The notes: generated by a model not told the origin, from the sequence alone. Counted from the first letter of the stretch, positions 45,772 through 49,275 are shown. The stretch is 64,000 bases of DNA from Protea cynaroides (GCA_028583415.1 CM053276.1:6478663-6542662); one strand, 5' to 3'. Numbers and translations: made by a program.

Positions 45772-47792
45772 AAAAAAAAGAACTTACACAAGGGAAAAGG
45801 GAAGAAGAGGAGGCTTAAAGGACTCTCAAAACTACTAATGAAGGTTGCTGTTTGGGGATGATTATCCTTGCTCTGATACCATGAAACAATGAATAAGGCA
45901 AGAACAGATCAAACCATACAGCAGAGAAGAACATAAACAGAAGAAGATATCGAGAGAGAGAGAATTGTAGTGATCTTCTCCCCATCACTTCTAACTTTAT
46001 AAGGATAATTGATTCAATAAAAGAAGCCACCATTACAAGAATCCTAAGTAGATAATGAAACTGCAGAAAAGGGAAATCCTTATCTAACTAAAACTGTAAA
46101 CCTATCCTAGAGTTACAATAAGAATAGGACTCCTATCCTAGAATTACAAAAAGAATAGGATACTAAATAAGTAAACCGATAGGACTCTAAATAAGTGAAC
46201 CGTAACACTAACAACTTTATCCCTAACCTTAAACCTAATGCTAACCCTAGCTATGCTTATCCTGTTCTGAACTCAATCCCCAAAACTGAAACCACTAACA
46301 ATGAAGATGACATCATAGCCGGGTAAGAACTCAAAGCAGAGGCCGAAGATGATCTCAAGCCCCCTCCCTTATTGCATTGCAGGAAGACAGTGAAATAATT
46401 TAGTGGCCACAGCAGCAACAGTAGCAGCAGTAGTAGGGGCAACAGCTCTATGGGTTTCAGATGAATAGTTAGAGAGCACTGCAAACTTGGTGATGTTAGT
46501 ACCCTAATCTGCCAGCTCAATCAAACCCTCGATCACTGATTTCTTGAGTATATTCTGCTGCTCACGTCGATATCATCTTCCTCCTTGGCAGAGGGAAGAG
46601 TGGGAGCAGTGACAAGGCGACAGGAAGGGGGCTGCAGGATCACCTACCACCTGCCCAGGATCGTCTGGAGCAACGAAAGGCCACTGGCGGTGACAAAATG
46701 AAGCAAGGGAGCAGAAGATGCAGGAACATGGAGTGAGGGAGCGATGAAGAGAGAGAGAGAGAGAGAGAGAAGGAGTGGCGGAGCTCACAGTCGTGGTGAG
46801 GAGGGTGCAGCAACAAACAGTGCAGCGGGAAAGGATAGCATGTGATGTAGCAGCGGTGGATCAAACGGCAGAGATGCATTCTGATGCAGAGGCATGTGCT
46901 TGGTTGGATTGCAATGACCCGTTGGGTGACCCAGGCCAAATCGCAACCAGCCCAAACCAGGCTTTTGGTCTGGTAAGTGTTGGTAGGGTTTAGTTTAGTA
47001 AGTGTGGTTATTTATGTTATTTTCTTTTTCTTTACTTAATTTTTTATATTGCAGTTAGCAGTAGATTATTTAAGAGGTTGTTTGAGATCAGTTTAAACTC
47101 TGTTTTGGTTTTATAGTTCGATTAAGATTCTTTTGGTTTTAATTTCTTTAAATACTCCATTGTAATCACTGAATACCAGAATTGAATGGAATTTTTTCTT
47201 TTCAGTTTTTTTTTTTACTTATATTTTTTCTTTGAGTTGTTGGGTGGGCCCACAACAATCCCAAATTAGCACTTTGCAACCAGCAACCAGCAACCAGCAA
47301 CCACATCACATTCTATCCCACTGGAAGATTATTAATCTGCCTATGTGGGGTCCCTTCCAAAACTTCCAGCATGGGAACCTATTCCTTCATACATTACACC
47401 AATCTATATAATTCAGAGAATTTCGATTTGTAGAGAACTAGCAGGCAGAAAAGACTGCAATGCTAACGAGCCATTGTAAACAGTAAAAGGATAAGGAGGA
47501 CACGTTTACAATACTCCTAGTGATACAAGAGATGATAGAACCGTGGCCATATGAAGTCCACAAATCAAAGTAAAATGTTCAATCTGATTAACGGTCTTCA
47601 AAATGTATGAGGGACCTATAGTTTGAATATGCATTTTTAGGATTCTTAATTGAGTATCTTTCAGTTGACGAAATTAATACTAACCTTTTCCCTGAGAACG
47701 CAGGATCCTCTACGGAACATGATTGGTAGCTTCTCATAGTTAACACCGAATTTTTGGAAAAGCAGTTCATTTTTGTCCTGTTTTTGAGAACC
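5911..47792 (-). CDS. THG1: tRNA-His guanylyltransferase, tandem-domain plant form (N-terminal exons not in window)
   Basis: Thg1 adds the extra 5' guanosine (G-1) to tRNA-His, which HisRS needs for recognition. Eight exons are visible, in transcription order: 47,685-47,792; 33,417-33,679; 15,103-15,234; 14,771-14,815; 8,351-8,520; 8,100-8,185; 6,607-6,717; 5,911-6,039. They join in one open frame with GT-AG borders and matching phases. They encode the end of Thg1 domain 1 and the whole of domain 2. Domain 2 keeps VVRIDGHHF and GVSDEY, which carry the family's metal-binding and catalytic acidic residues, plus the HINNQYNT signature, PPSFDGR and LPVMFRRGSC. Plants carry two Thg1 domains in one polypeptide. 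The rest of domain 1 and the start codon were not found up to 64,000. Introns of 18.2 and 14.0 kb are filled by nested retrotransposons. No stop or frameshift is seen, so the gene is probably functional. Confidence 0.9.
6040..6606 (-). other. THG1 intron (567 bp)
   Basis: AT-rich intron between the last two exons. It holds poly-A tracts on the plus strand and a partly repeated phrase about a CACTCACTAAATGG-type segment near 6,250. No other feature seen. Confidence 0.6.
6607..6717 (-). CDS. THG1: THG1 exon: domain 2, LPVMFRRGSC segment
   Basis: 111 bp, phase 0 both ends. The acceptor is ACTGTGCAG and the donor is GATAAG|GTCACC. It encodes GTQTQEKNNLLLQQFGIYY, then LPVMFRRGSCVYRDDK. It is the counterpart of the domain-1 exon at 47,685-47,792. 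Confidence 0.92.
6718..8099 (-). other. THG1 intron (1,382 bp)
   Basis: AT-rich intron with a T-run at 7,149-7,169 and a GAAGAAGAAAG run near 7,290. Short open frames here are low complexity. No mobile element recognised. Confidence 0.6.
8100..8185 (-). CDS. THG1: THG1 exon: HINNQYNT signature
   Basis: 86 bp. The acceptor is CTCGCAG and the donor is TTAAAG|GTGAAA. It encodes (C)HINNQYNTCFWMLVKSG, then KTKSEAQYLLK. The HINNxYN motif is one of the most conserved Thg1 signatures. Confidence 0.93.
8351..8520 (-). CDS. THG1: THG1 exon: domain 2 core
   Basis: 170 bp. The acceptor is TTTTCCAG and the donor is GACT|GTAAGT. It encodes KIVSWIVSFFTSLYVLKW, then ELKYPPSFDGRTVCYPS and RDYLSWRQVD, all characteristic of the eukaryotic Thg1 fold. 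The leftover T joins GC of the next exon to make Cys. Confidence 0.92.
9060..9870 (-). pseudogene. LINE C-terminal zinc-binding region (zf-RVT)
   Basis: Two frames cover WVDWLYSRYLERDSIW, then VWFQCHIPRHSFICWRALSD and KCFLCWSASEDILCLFFF. This is the zf-RVT pattern of plant L1 ORF2 C-termini (IPRHSF.CW...LxT...C.LC...E...HLFF). The frame shifts near 9,600. Confidence 0.75.
9980..10530 (-). pseudogene. LINE reverse transcriptase, C-terminal part
   Basis: After the hAT insertion the LINE frame resumes with a degenerate catalytic region. It then reads GFSLGTFPVKYL and LGMHHFSPILDQLWKRLK, matching the LGxPLGxxPxxYLGxPL and HCxPLIDxIxxRLxxW blocks of plant L1 elements. Multiple stops are present. 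Confidence 0.65.
10539..11453 (+). mobile_element. hAT-like element A, AGGCG family, 915 bp
   Basis: The termini are perfect inverted 10-mers (CATAGTTGTC...GACAACTATG) continuing as AAGGCG repeats. The flanks GATTGAAC (10,531-10,538) and GATTGGAC (11,454-11,461) form an 8-bp TSD with one change, as for hAT. Subterminal GCCTAGGCG clusters enclose an AT-rich core with a long inverted repeat (11,042-11,178). It carries no transposase and splits the LINE RT. Confidence 0.9.
11462..12610 (-). pseudogene. LINE reverse transcriptase, first part
   Basis: Recognisable blocks are WNKNSFDNISKAVMDCRSHL, then GGGNSGYFHRSLKAHHNRN, PGPNGFRMGFFINSW, and ILATHLKMVVDCLVSSN followed, after a stop, by SAFVEGRNIIDNI. 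These are the thumb/finger blocks of plant L1 RT. The sequence ends abruptly at the hAT insertion. Confidence 0.75.
12612..13506 (+). mobile_element. Gypsy-type 3' end and LTR fragment in the LINE
   Basis: A purine-rich tract GAAAGGAGTGAGGGGCTAC directly precedes TGTTGGGATCAAAATATGCC at 12,780. This is the usual polypurine tract/3' LTR border of plant Gypsy elements. Near 13,390 the phrase AACTTAGGCATTGGAGT is typical of Gypsy LTR U5 regions. LINE coding resumes on both sides (about 12,610 and 13,510). The right boundary (TG..CA, near 13,506) is tentative and no TSD was found. Confidence 0.55.
13650..14270 (-). pseudogene. LINE ORF2 endonuclease domain, broken
   Basis: The frame begins with CWNLSDLNTPCKQAKVRD, matching the CWNxRGLNxPxKQ opening of plant L1 endonucleases. 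It continues with GRLWCLWDEFRMSVSIVKS and FLTAIYAHNSSADK, then SDFNVVRFGREKFGDR, equivalent to the GDFN catalytic motif with G changed to S. Several frame changes occur between these blocks. In life this domain nicks target DNA to prime reverse transcription. Confidence 0.75.
14771..14815 (-). CDS. THG1: THG1 micro-exon, 45 bp
   Basis: The acceptor is ACCTCCAG and the donor is GCCAG|GTTGCT. Fifteen codons read S-FILKERSQFCQRHA. This aligns with the family segment SFVFKK..x.FYQRRA that must lie between SDEY and SKIV. The phases fit exactly: the previous exon leaves AG, and this exon gives C then leaves AG. It is more diverged from the family consensus than its neighbours. Identification rests on position, phase and partial similarity. 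Confidence 0.75.
15103..15234 (-). CDS. THG1: THG1 exon: domain 2 with SDEY motif
   Basis: 132 bp. The acceptor is TTTGTAG and the donor is TACAG|GTACTT. It encodes FSNLHEFEKPNDKQALKL and ends in FSYGVSDEY, which supplies the second acidic pair of the active site. The first base completes the Arg codon split from the preceding exon. Confidence 0.9.
15235..17812 (-). other. THG1 intron segment left of Copia-1
   Basis: AT-rich intron sequence with a poly-A/C-rich run near 15,670. Bases 16,590-16,690 are a CTT/CTC-rich tract that produces spurious open frames on the plus strand. A GC-richer island at 16,190-16,275 could be a small repeat but has no termini that I can pair. No gene supported. 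Confidence 0.5.
17818..17993 (-). repeat. Copia-1 3' LTR
   Basis: Starts TGTTGAGATT and ends CAACA. It is shorter than the 5' LTR (176 against 210 bp) because the two differ by indels, including a repeated TATTTATAGATTAATA segment present only in the 5' copy. Confidence 0.85.
18000..19549 (-). pseudogene. Copia-1 reverse transcriptase and RNase H
   Basis: Remnants include CKWVFTVKQHADGTVEHYKA, FTPVAKMNIVQVLLSFA, IIYVDDIIVTG (the YVDD catalytic box) and DLGKLSYFLGIDVTRS. Near 18,150 comes EIDCPFIKEKM, then DQLADIF, the usual RNase H end. Stops and frame changes separate the blocks, so no enzyme can be made. Confidence 0.85.
19555..20252 (-). repeat. Tat/Gypsy 3' LTR
   Basis: 698 bp, reading TGTTATGTGGG...CCGTAACA on the minus strand. 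It differs from the 5' LTR by scattered substitutions and one indel of about 9 bp near 19,695 (GATAGCATCTTGCTATCGATG here). A purine-rich GCGCAAGGGGCATT (minus strand of 20,253-20,266) abuts it as the likely polypurine tract. Confidence 0.93.
20795..20802 (+). promoter_or_regulatory. TATA box of the antisense gene in the Tat element
   Basis: TATAAATA on the plus strand, about 540 bp inside the element from the 3' LTR and 250 bp before the favoured start codon. It is followed by a pyrimidine-rich leader (20,925-20,985). It is well placed to drive the plus-strand gene, opposite to the element's own transcription. This is inferred from sequence only. Confidence 0.6.
21045..22033 (+). CDS. Antisense extra protein of the Tat element, first exon (Transposase_28-like, PF04195 type)
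   Basis: The frame is open from 20,802, but ATG at 21,045 (MAQYRTSSSERSSDSMDE) is the better start, being downstream of the TATA box and leader. An acidic, Ser/Pro/Arg-rich N-terminus (about 120 residues) is followed by a globular block. Its phrases FVYEHALKSGLRFPL-type (here CVYEHALKSGLRFPLQPLV), YRIAPYQLTPNGW and MSGWYYFSQR match the family Pfam calls 'putative gypsy type transposon'. The frame ends just past a strong donor, CTAG|GTAAGT, at 22,034. Function is unknown. Antisense ORFs of this family are documented in Tat retrotransposons. Confidence 0.75.
22117..22676 (+). CDS. Antisense extra protein, second exon
   Basis: Acceptor TTGTTGCAG at 22,108-22,116 and donor CCCAG|GTATGA at 22,677. 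The frame NFSNDQLVARILRKRATEAG leads into a Lys/Asp-rich linker with KGKRPMVEDPPKKKIR (possible nuclear localisation signal), then a short conserved-looking block (VARIMLTDNRLPEDMAFTSS). By my reading the phase does not match exon 1 (two leftover bases against the one-base offset needed). This copy may therefore be frameshifted, or a different splice site is used. Confidence 0.55.
22757..23419 (+). pseudogene. Antisense extra protein, third exon with premature stop
   Basis: The frame SNFVAELCQKAATLVVDLEE runs into a long coiled coil (ELESSLRAALKASKDKL through EEFQE), rich in Ala/Glu/Lys/Arg heptads. TAG at 23,090-23,092 interrupts it. The same frame resumes at once (IRDQAVADYRSSFQYADDLE) to a natural-looking end at 23,419. 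The TAG is easily explained by C-to-T change of a Gln codon. The acceptor near 22,755 is uncertain. Confidence 0.6.
23511..23516 (+). terminator. Poly(A) signal of the antisense gene
   Basis: AATAAA, 92 bases after the last codon of the antisense frame, within TTTTATTAATAAAATTC. It completes a gene-like set (TATA box, ORF, candidate introns, poly(A) signal) on the plus strand. Confidence 0.55.
23772..24083. repeat. 54-bp tandem repeat array in the Tat 3' spacer
   Basis: Units start at 23,772, 23,826, 23,880, 23,934, 23,988 and 24,042 (GCTACYCWTACCTGCTTGTG...), exactly 54 bp apart. Alternate units resemble each other more (ACCCTTAC and ACTCATAC types), suggesting a 108-bp higher-order unit. 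Tat elements are known to carry variable tandem repeats in this 3' spacer. The open frame across them on the minus strand has an 18-residue period and is a by-product. Confidence 0.93.
24284..24910 (-). pseudogene. Tat integrase remnant (C-terminal part only)
   Basis: At about 24,900-24,830 one frame reads FRIDHRFGSVGHPQTSGQTE, the end of the integrase core holding the Glu of the D,D,E triad. It continues as ADEKEKWVDMLPSIIWSYRT and RHYDKTVRPKQFRVGDLVLR. After a frame change it ends GPYRVLRTGRPGSYKL and HATNLRKYYQ. The zinc finger and both core aspartates are missing. The upstream RNase H sequence runs directly into this segment at about 24,905, so an internal deletion removed them. Confidence 0.85.
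24911..25600 (-). pseudogene. Tat RNase H region (two RNase H-type blocks)
   Basis: The first block, 25,587-25,201, has RPIYYVSKVLLDAETRYKPI and ISDRLINWAVELGEF, the RT-linked RNase H. The second, about 25,190-24,911, reads VDGSFVDGRAGAGVILTSP, TNNEAEYEALLAGLRLAKSL and VQGDSQLVIRQVQGDYE. This is the archaeal-type RNase H that Tat elements carry additionally. The second block stops being recognisable at MQKYL, where the deletion begins. Confidence 0.82.
25534..25830. repeat. Imperfect internal duplication in Tat pol
   Basis: Segments ATAATATATAGGCCGT (25,534 and 25,703), AGGTAAAGTTG (25,605 and 25,746) and GTAAGCCTTGAGG (about 25,664 and 25,788) recur in the same order at spacings of about 125-170 bp. 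A stretch of pol was duplicated and then rearranged by deletions. This destroys the RT/RNase H connection. Confidence 0.75.
25870..26456 (-). pseudogene. Tat reverse transcriptase, frameshifted
   Basis: Blocks in order are LANVVMVPKASGKWRICIDF, TDLNKP, MPFGLKNAGATYQRLVN and MEVYVDDFLIKS (the YVDD box), then after a frame change FLGFMVSQRGIEANPSKI. The domain is preceded in frame by TAG at 26,457-26,459 (YPD-stop-LANVV) where the family has Trp, so a TGG-to-TAG change fits. Confidence 0.85.
26457..27359 (-). pseudogene. Tat protease and RT N-terminus (300-residue open block)
   Basis: An aspartic protease is seen as AKCLVDTGSSVDIIFYHAYQ with the DTGSS active site, followed by the flap-like region and VILGRPSLNKLKACMSTYY. 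A linker leads to MPGIPREVIEHHLAVDP and FIWEVAYPD, the start of the RT fingers. The frame is open for 300 residues until the stop at 26,457. In an active element this is part of one polyprotein with gag and RT. Confidence 0.87.
27873..28439 (-). pseudogene. Tat gag C-terminus with zinc knuckle
   Basis: It shows KPPKNLDDLLARCEKYASAD, then a basic linker and RYCRFHRDHSHDTDECKYFK, the CX3H-type knuckle region of Tat Gag. It ends with IEDLIRRGYYRNFV. It is in a different frame from the upstream gag block, so a frameshift lies near 28,400. Confidence 0.82.
28192..29484 (-). pseudogene. Tat gag, N-terminal and capsid-like region with in-frame stop
   Basis: Start MAHRRTRAQASHQPSEPSVQ at 29,484. A Pro/Ala/Gln-rich N-terminus ends at TAG 28,849-28,851, and the same frame resumes at once (VEHNRVAPPRTAYTAV). 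The capsid-like retrotransposon gag block follows: NFKMPVLDSYNGSTDLEQHL, AFPSTLRGAARTWFNNLPP and KQQKGESLRDFIKCFNAE. The TAG fits a C-to-T change in a Gln codon. Gag would form the virus-like particle. Confidence 0.87.
29542..29559 (-). other. Tat primer-binding site
   Basis: Minus strand TGGCGCCCATCGTGGGGC, three bases inside the 5' LTR end. TGGCGCC-type sites are usual in Tat-group Gypsy elements. The cognate tRNA was not determined. Confidence 0.75.
29563..30251 (-). repeat. Tat/Gypsy 5' LTR
   Basis: 689 bp, TG...CA on the minus strand. It is clearly similar throughout to the 3' LTR, with scattered substitutions and one indel of about 9 bp. The two can be aligned to date the insertion. 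Confidence 0.93.
30933..30985. mobile_element. Fragment of AGGCG hAT family
   Basis: CTAGTTGTCACGGCATCGCC followed by GCCTAGGCGTCTAGGCGG resembles the left terminus of elements A and B. The rest of the element is absent, so this is a truncated copy inside Copia-1. Confidence 0.6.
32917..32954. repeat. (GA)n microsatellite
   Basis: Uninterrupted GA dinucleotides in the untranslated leader of Copia-1. It generates a false Ser-Leu frame on the minus strand. Confidence 0.95.
33054..33263 (-). repeat. Copia-1 5' LTR
   Basis: 210 bp. Adjacent (plus strand 33,041-33,053) is GCCTCTGATACCA, whose complement TGGTATCAGAGGC is a tRNA-iMet primer-binding site. It contains a partial internal duplication (TATTTATAGATTAATA twice) absent from the 3' LTR. 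Confidence 0.87.
33417..33679 (-). CDS. THG1: THG1 junction exon: end of domain 1 joined to start of domain 2
   Basis: 263 bp. The acceptor is AAATACAG|GTGGAAG and the donor is CATAG|GTAAAT. The first part encodes the domain-1 tail (RKKLIVDHFDPDWPSFW); the second starts domain 2 (CDYVKSFEVEYKLMPSTW, then VVRIDGHHFHR). The aspartate of RIDG is a metal ligand in Thg1 enzymes. The exon lies only 153 bp from Copia-1 and 159 bp from the Copia-3 LTR remnant. Confidence 0.9.
33839..34605 (-). repeat. Copia-3 3' LTR, truncated and interrupted
   Basis: Similarity to the 5' LTR starts at TAAGCAGATAATGAAACTGC (33,839) and resumes after the 33,901-34,541 insertion through AAATTGTAACA at 34,605. About 160 bp corresponding to the start of the 5' LTR (plus-strand left end) is missing, so a deletion removed that end of the element and any TSD. 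Confidence 0.75.
33901..34541. mobile_element. GGGCCGG-rich TIR element in the Copia-3 LTR
   Basis: The left end is AGGGTGTCAAAAATGGGCCC. The reverse complement of the right end is TAGTGTCAACGGGCCGGTCC, giving imperfect TIRs. Both subterminal zones repeat CCCGAAC/CCGGACCG motifs around an AT-rich centre. Organisation resembles the hAT-like element at 4,678. No clear TSD was found. Confidence 0.65.
34823..35176 (-). repeat. Copia-2 3' LTR
   Basis: 354 bp. It contains repeated CCATATACAGCTGT/CCATGTACAG motifs between about 34,970 and 35,100, shared with the other LTR. The two LTRs differ by a modest number of substitutions and small indels. Confidence 0.93.
35184..36923 (-). pseudogene. Copia-2 reverse transcriptase/RNase H
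   Basis: RT is seen as RCRWIFTVKYNPNGSVEHLK, FSPVARLNSVRILISLAVN, QLDVKNAFLYGDLQEEVYM and VVYVDDIIVSGDD. An exact 56-bp tandem duplication (35,944-36,055) then shifts the frame. The other frame carries YRHLVGKLLYITITRPDISY and CGYSDADWAGADNDRRS. A second one-base change near 35,530 restores the first frame for AEYWAMAQTTVELMWVKN, MYCDNQAAIHIASNPVFKE and HIEVDRHFVRD. Without the duplication the domain would be nearly intact. Confidence 0.92.
35944..36055. repeat. Exact 56-bp tandem duplication in Copia-2 RT
   Basis: Copies 35,944-35,999 and 36,000-36,055 appear identical (CATACTGGTGTCAGTGAGGA...). As 56 is not a multiple of three, the duplication shifts the RT frame. Perfect identity suggests it is recent. 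Confidence 0.96.
36924..37622 (-). pseudogene. Copia-2 integrase core and C-terminus
   Basis: It starts after a frame change in an A-run near 37,635. The frame then reads FRSDNALEYTQTAISLFCAS and SYTPQQNGVAE (Asp and Glu of the D,D,E triad). A second A-run frameshift near 37,485 precedes MHLPRYFWGDAVLTACYLIN, FGCTCYVHDLRPGLDKLSPR and CVFVSYSRTQKGYRCYDP. It ends at an in-frame TAG (36,924-36,926) in the linker before the RT. Confidence 0.88.
37623..38582 (-). pseudogene. Copia-2 protease and integrase N-terminus
   Basis: The protease has WVIDSGASSHMTDKSSVFSS with the DSG active site. The integrase zinc-binding part follows as WHVRLGHVSLSHLQLM and CEACQLGKHHRSSFPSC, then the first core Asp in VYSDIWGPIKVESRSGFSYF. 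The open frame (277 residues from 38,456) closes at TGA near 37,623 because of a base gained in a poly-A run. Confidence 0.9.
38583..39356 (-). pseudogene. Copia-2 gag
   Basis: Begins around SNFLLWKQAVTIYLTARDKL and continues FNSMEPSVAANVMFYTTAKG and YDLYERLFNCKQGDRSIAEF, a UBN2-type Copia Gag. A TAA at 38,874-38,876 fits a former CAA (Gln). After it come KVPTLNEAFCRVQRIV, a Gly/Arg-rich tract and the zinc knuckle CSYRGKQNHTIDRC. There the second Cys of CX2C is Arg, so the knuckle is damaged. Confidence 0.9.
39914..40262 (-). repeat. Copia-2 5' LTR
   Basis: 349 bp, directly followed on the minus strand by the tRNA-iMet primer-binding site. It carries the same CCATATACAGCTGT repeats as the 3' LTR. 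Confidence 0.93.
40268..40940 (-). pseudogene. Copia-3 RT end and RNase H
   Basis: Frames read PVDIPMNLHLKLATCDDVDF, GKLIYFTATRIDISFSVGVI, then KYLKRALGKGLLYC and VCGYSDADWAGVDGDRRPTT. Stops separate them. The segment is cut on the left by Copia-2 and on the right by hAT element B. The rest of RNase H continues at 34,816-34,606. Confidence 0.82.
40945..41998 (+). mobile_element. hAT-like element B, AGGCG family, 1,054 bp
   Basis: Termini CATAGTTGTC...GACAACTATG. TSD CTCATCAA (40,937-40,944) and CTCATTAA (41,999-42,006), one mismatch in eight. It has the same orientation and interior as element A, including the inverted repeat (41,551-41,686) and subterminal GCCTAGGCG clusters. It is inserted in the Copia-3 RT. 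Non-coding. Confidence 0.92.
42007..42640 (-). pseudogene. Copia-3 reverse transcriptase N-terminal part
   Basis: Remnants YNPDVTMEPLKACLVAKG and the following blocks correspond to the Copia-2 phrases YNPNGSVEHLKARLVAIG and FSPVARLNS. Several frame changes and stops occur. The catalytic box itself is interrupted by hAT element B. Confidence 0.75.
42650..43930 (-). pseudogene. Copia-3 integrase
   Basis: Zinc-binding part QWHYRLGHLSLSKLKKVV and CQMGKHHCSSFPFHD (43,928-43,650). Core fragments lie near 43,500-43,300. C-terminus FGSTCFVHDLQPGPVQLS and VFIGYSHTKKGYRCYDP (43,196 onward). Stops separate the blocks. A Pro/Ala/Thr-rich linker follows, as in Copia-2. Confidence 0.8.
43931..44976 (-). 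pseudogene. Copia-3 gag and protease
   Basis: Gag C-terminal parts RVYDLYEQLFNGKQSEKSVV and EEMNVHQPLSIDLTT (to about 44,820), a knuckle-like HTVDRCWVKHGKPSQW at 44,510, and a protease region with the SG(A)SYHMTGT-type active site near 44,200. The first gag half is lost where the truncated hAT copy and deletion lie. Confidence 0.75.
44977..45138 (-). mobile_element. Truncated AGGCG hAT copy (D)
   Basis: Starts CATAGTTTTCAAGGCGACAA, like the left end of element C. It runs through the GCCTAGGCG cluster and the TATTTCTAAAATATTAATG segment, then stops in TATATATGCAG. The core and the other terminus are missing. It sits within Copia-3 gag, so an interstitial deletion removed both the element and gag sequence. 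Confidence 0.75.
45139..45881 (-). other. Copia-3 leader and primer-binding site
   Basis: Untranslated region between the gag remnant and the 5' LTR. It includes a (CA)n/poly-A run at 45,727-45,770. The primer-binding site TGGTATCAGAG is on the minus strand at 45,871-45,881. No coding sequence seen. Confidence 0.7.
45882..46207 (-). repeat. Copia-3 5' LTR
   Basis: 326 bp, starting TGAAACAATGAATAAGG and ending CCGTAACA. It contains repeated CCTATCCTAGA.TTACAA motifs that also occur in the 3' LTR remnant. Confidence 0.85.
46208..47684 (-). other. THG1 intron segment right of Copia-3
   Basis: Intron sequence with a (GA)n run at about 46,748-46,771 and four copies of CAACCAG at 47,278-47,302. 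Open frames here are low complexity or lack motifs. No element with paired termini was recognised. Confidence 0.5.
47685..47792 (-). CDS. THG1: THG1 exon: C-terminal part of Thg1 domain 1
   Basis: Thirty-six codons, phase 0 at both ends. The acceptor is TTGTGCAG and the donor is AAAAG|GTTAG. It encodes GSQKQDKNELL, then FGVNYEKLPIMFRRGSC. Structure and sequence parallel the domain-2 exon at 6,607-6,717, including one 21-base stretch that is identical. That supports origin of the two domains by internal duplication with introns already in place. Confidence 0.85.
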
Positions 47793-48728
47793 CTGCACAA
47801 TAAAGTATACAAACTTAAGTGGAGGTAAACATTTGCCATTCTCACACATTTCTAGATAGGTCAATAGAATGGAATGTCATTAGAGGAAACAAACATAAAT
47901 GAGAGGTGTGCAAAAATACAAGGAACAAAGAAGAGTAATGAAGTTCAAATTTTTATAGAGAATCTAGAGCCAAAAAACTACTTACAGTTCAGGTCCAATG
48001 TAGAATTGATTGAACTACTATAGAAGCAAAATAGAAGAATGGAATGAGCAATTATATAACTCTCAAGAACAGAGAAGAGAACTAGAAAAAATACAGAAGA
48101 AATTAGAGGTGCAAGAAGAAGATATTAGAGAATAAGAAGAACAGAGAGGAAGAGAGAGGAAAGATCACACCTGATCTCATAGATTAAAAGAACTAGGAAG
48201 AGGGAGATCAAATCTAAATATCATTGCATATGCACAGCTCAACAGCTCCAAAACTCGTAAAAAAAAGTCATAATTCTTTAACCAAATCATGCATAATTGA
48301 CGGGGGAGGTATTACACATATAAAGATCTTCCGAAATTCCTAAACTGACTCATAAAATAAGTCCTAGTAACACTTGCACACTGAATGAAGTAAATAGGCT
48401 CAAAACAAAACTCTTAAGTATCCTAATCTAACTCAAAACACTTAAGTTAGTGAGTTCACCCCACCTTATGGGCTTTATAATTGAGGCTCGTTACAATTAA
48501 ATGCATAAAAATAAAAAGGCCAGGCCCATAGAACCCATCCATGGCTCAAAATAAAGTCTAACTATGGCCAATTGGGCAATCTTAACTCGAACAAAGTGGT
48601 CTTAGTGGTGAGGACTGCAGTACACAATTTTTGTTCAGCAAACAGAGCCGAAAGAAACTTTTATTGGAGCAGAACCCAGTCCCTATGGCCTAACTGTTTA
48701 TAGTCTGACCATCCAATCCTAATGGTCT
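47793..48728 (-). other. THG1 upstream intron segment, no feature recognised
   Basis: AT-rich. I looked for the missing domain-1 exons (HINNQYN, FDGR and SDEY blocks) on the minus strand and did not find them. No transposon termini seen. Confidence 0.5.
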
Positions 48729-48739
48729 GTTTAATAAGG

Positions 48740-48961
48740 GATTCAAATCCTCTCCTCCGAGAAAATCTGGAGGAGAGGTGGCGCCCTATTGGATGGGCGA
48801 CACCTGGGCATCCGAGCCCTCCATCCGAGCTGACAAGCTGAGCCGACAGGGGGGTGTCGACTAGGATGGAGGGCTCGAATTCACCCGAACCCTAGGTGTC
48901 GTCCATCCAGTGGGGGCACCACCTCTCCTCCAGATTCTCTTGGAGGAGAGGATGTGGATCC
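48740..48961. mobile_element. Foldback MITE, 222 bp, 11-bp TSD
   Basis: The two halves are long inverted repeats (CCTCTCCTCC...GGAGGAGAGG motifs and a GGATGGAGGGCTCG block). The element is flanked by a perfect 11-bp direct repeat GTTTAATAAGG (48,729-48,739 and 48,962-48,972). A TSD of 9-11 bp suggests a Mutator-like origin. It is GC-rich against AT-rich surroundings and should fold into a strong hairpin. Confidence 0.88.
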
Positions 48962-49275
48962 GTTTAATAAGGCAAATGGTACTATCACGAGAGTTCGTTA
49001 TTTTTTCAAACATCACAGGGGCATCTATTATGTCACATGGACAGATGATGTGTCCATTCCGACTGTCGTATAGCAAGGACATGGTTTAGATTCCATGTGT
49101 AAAATTTCAGATTCTAATCCAATGAAATACCCTTTGTATTGGCAGCCATCCCATGTATGTCCATGCATGTGCACCAATAACAGTACTCTAGACGATACTG
49201 TGCACTCTTCCAACTTAGAGGGGGACCAAAGGTTTAGTTTAAAAACTACCCTTAATGATTTAATAAAAAGGATGT

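Larger units (their letters stand above)
33839..46207 (-). mobile_element. Copia-3 LTR retrotransposon, host of nested insertions
   Basis: The 5' LTR is 45,882-46,207, with PBS TGGTATCAGAG (complement of 45,871-45,881). The 3' LTR is incomplete and ends at 34,605. Minus-strand remnants run gag (about 45,040-44,360), protease/integrase (44,500-42,700), RT (42,640-42,007 and 40,900-40,600) and RNase H (40,600-40,268, continuing at 34,816-34,606). Copia-2 inserted in the RNase H region, hAT element B in the RT, a truncated AGGCG copy in gag, and a GC-rich TIR element in the 3' LTR. Its proteins closely resemble those of Copia-2 and Copia-4. Confidence 0.87.
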
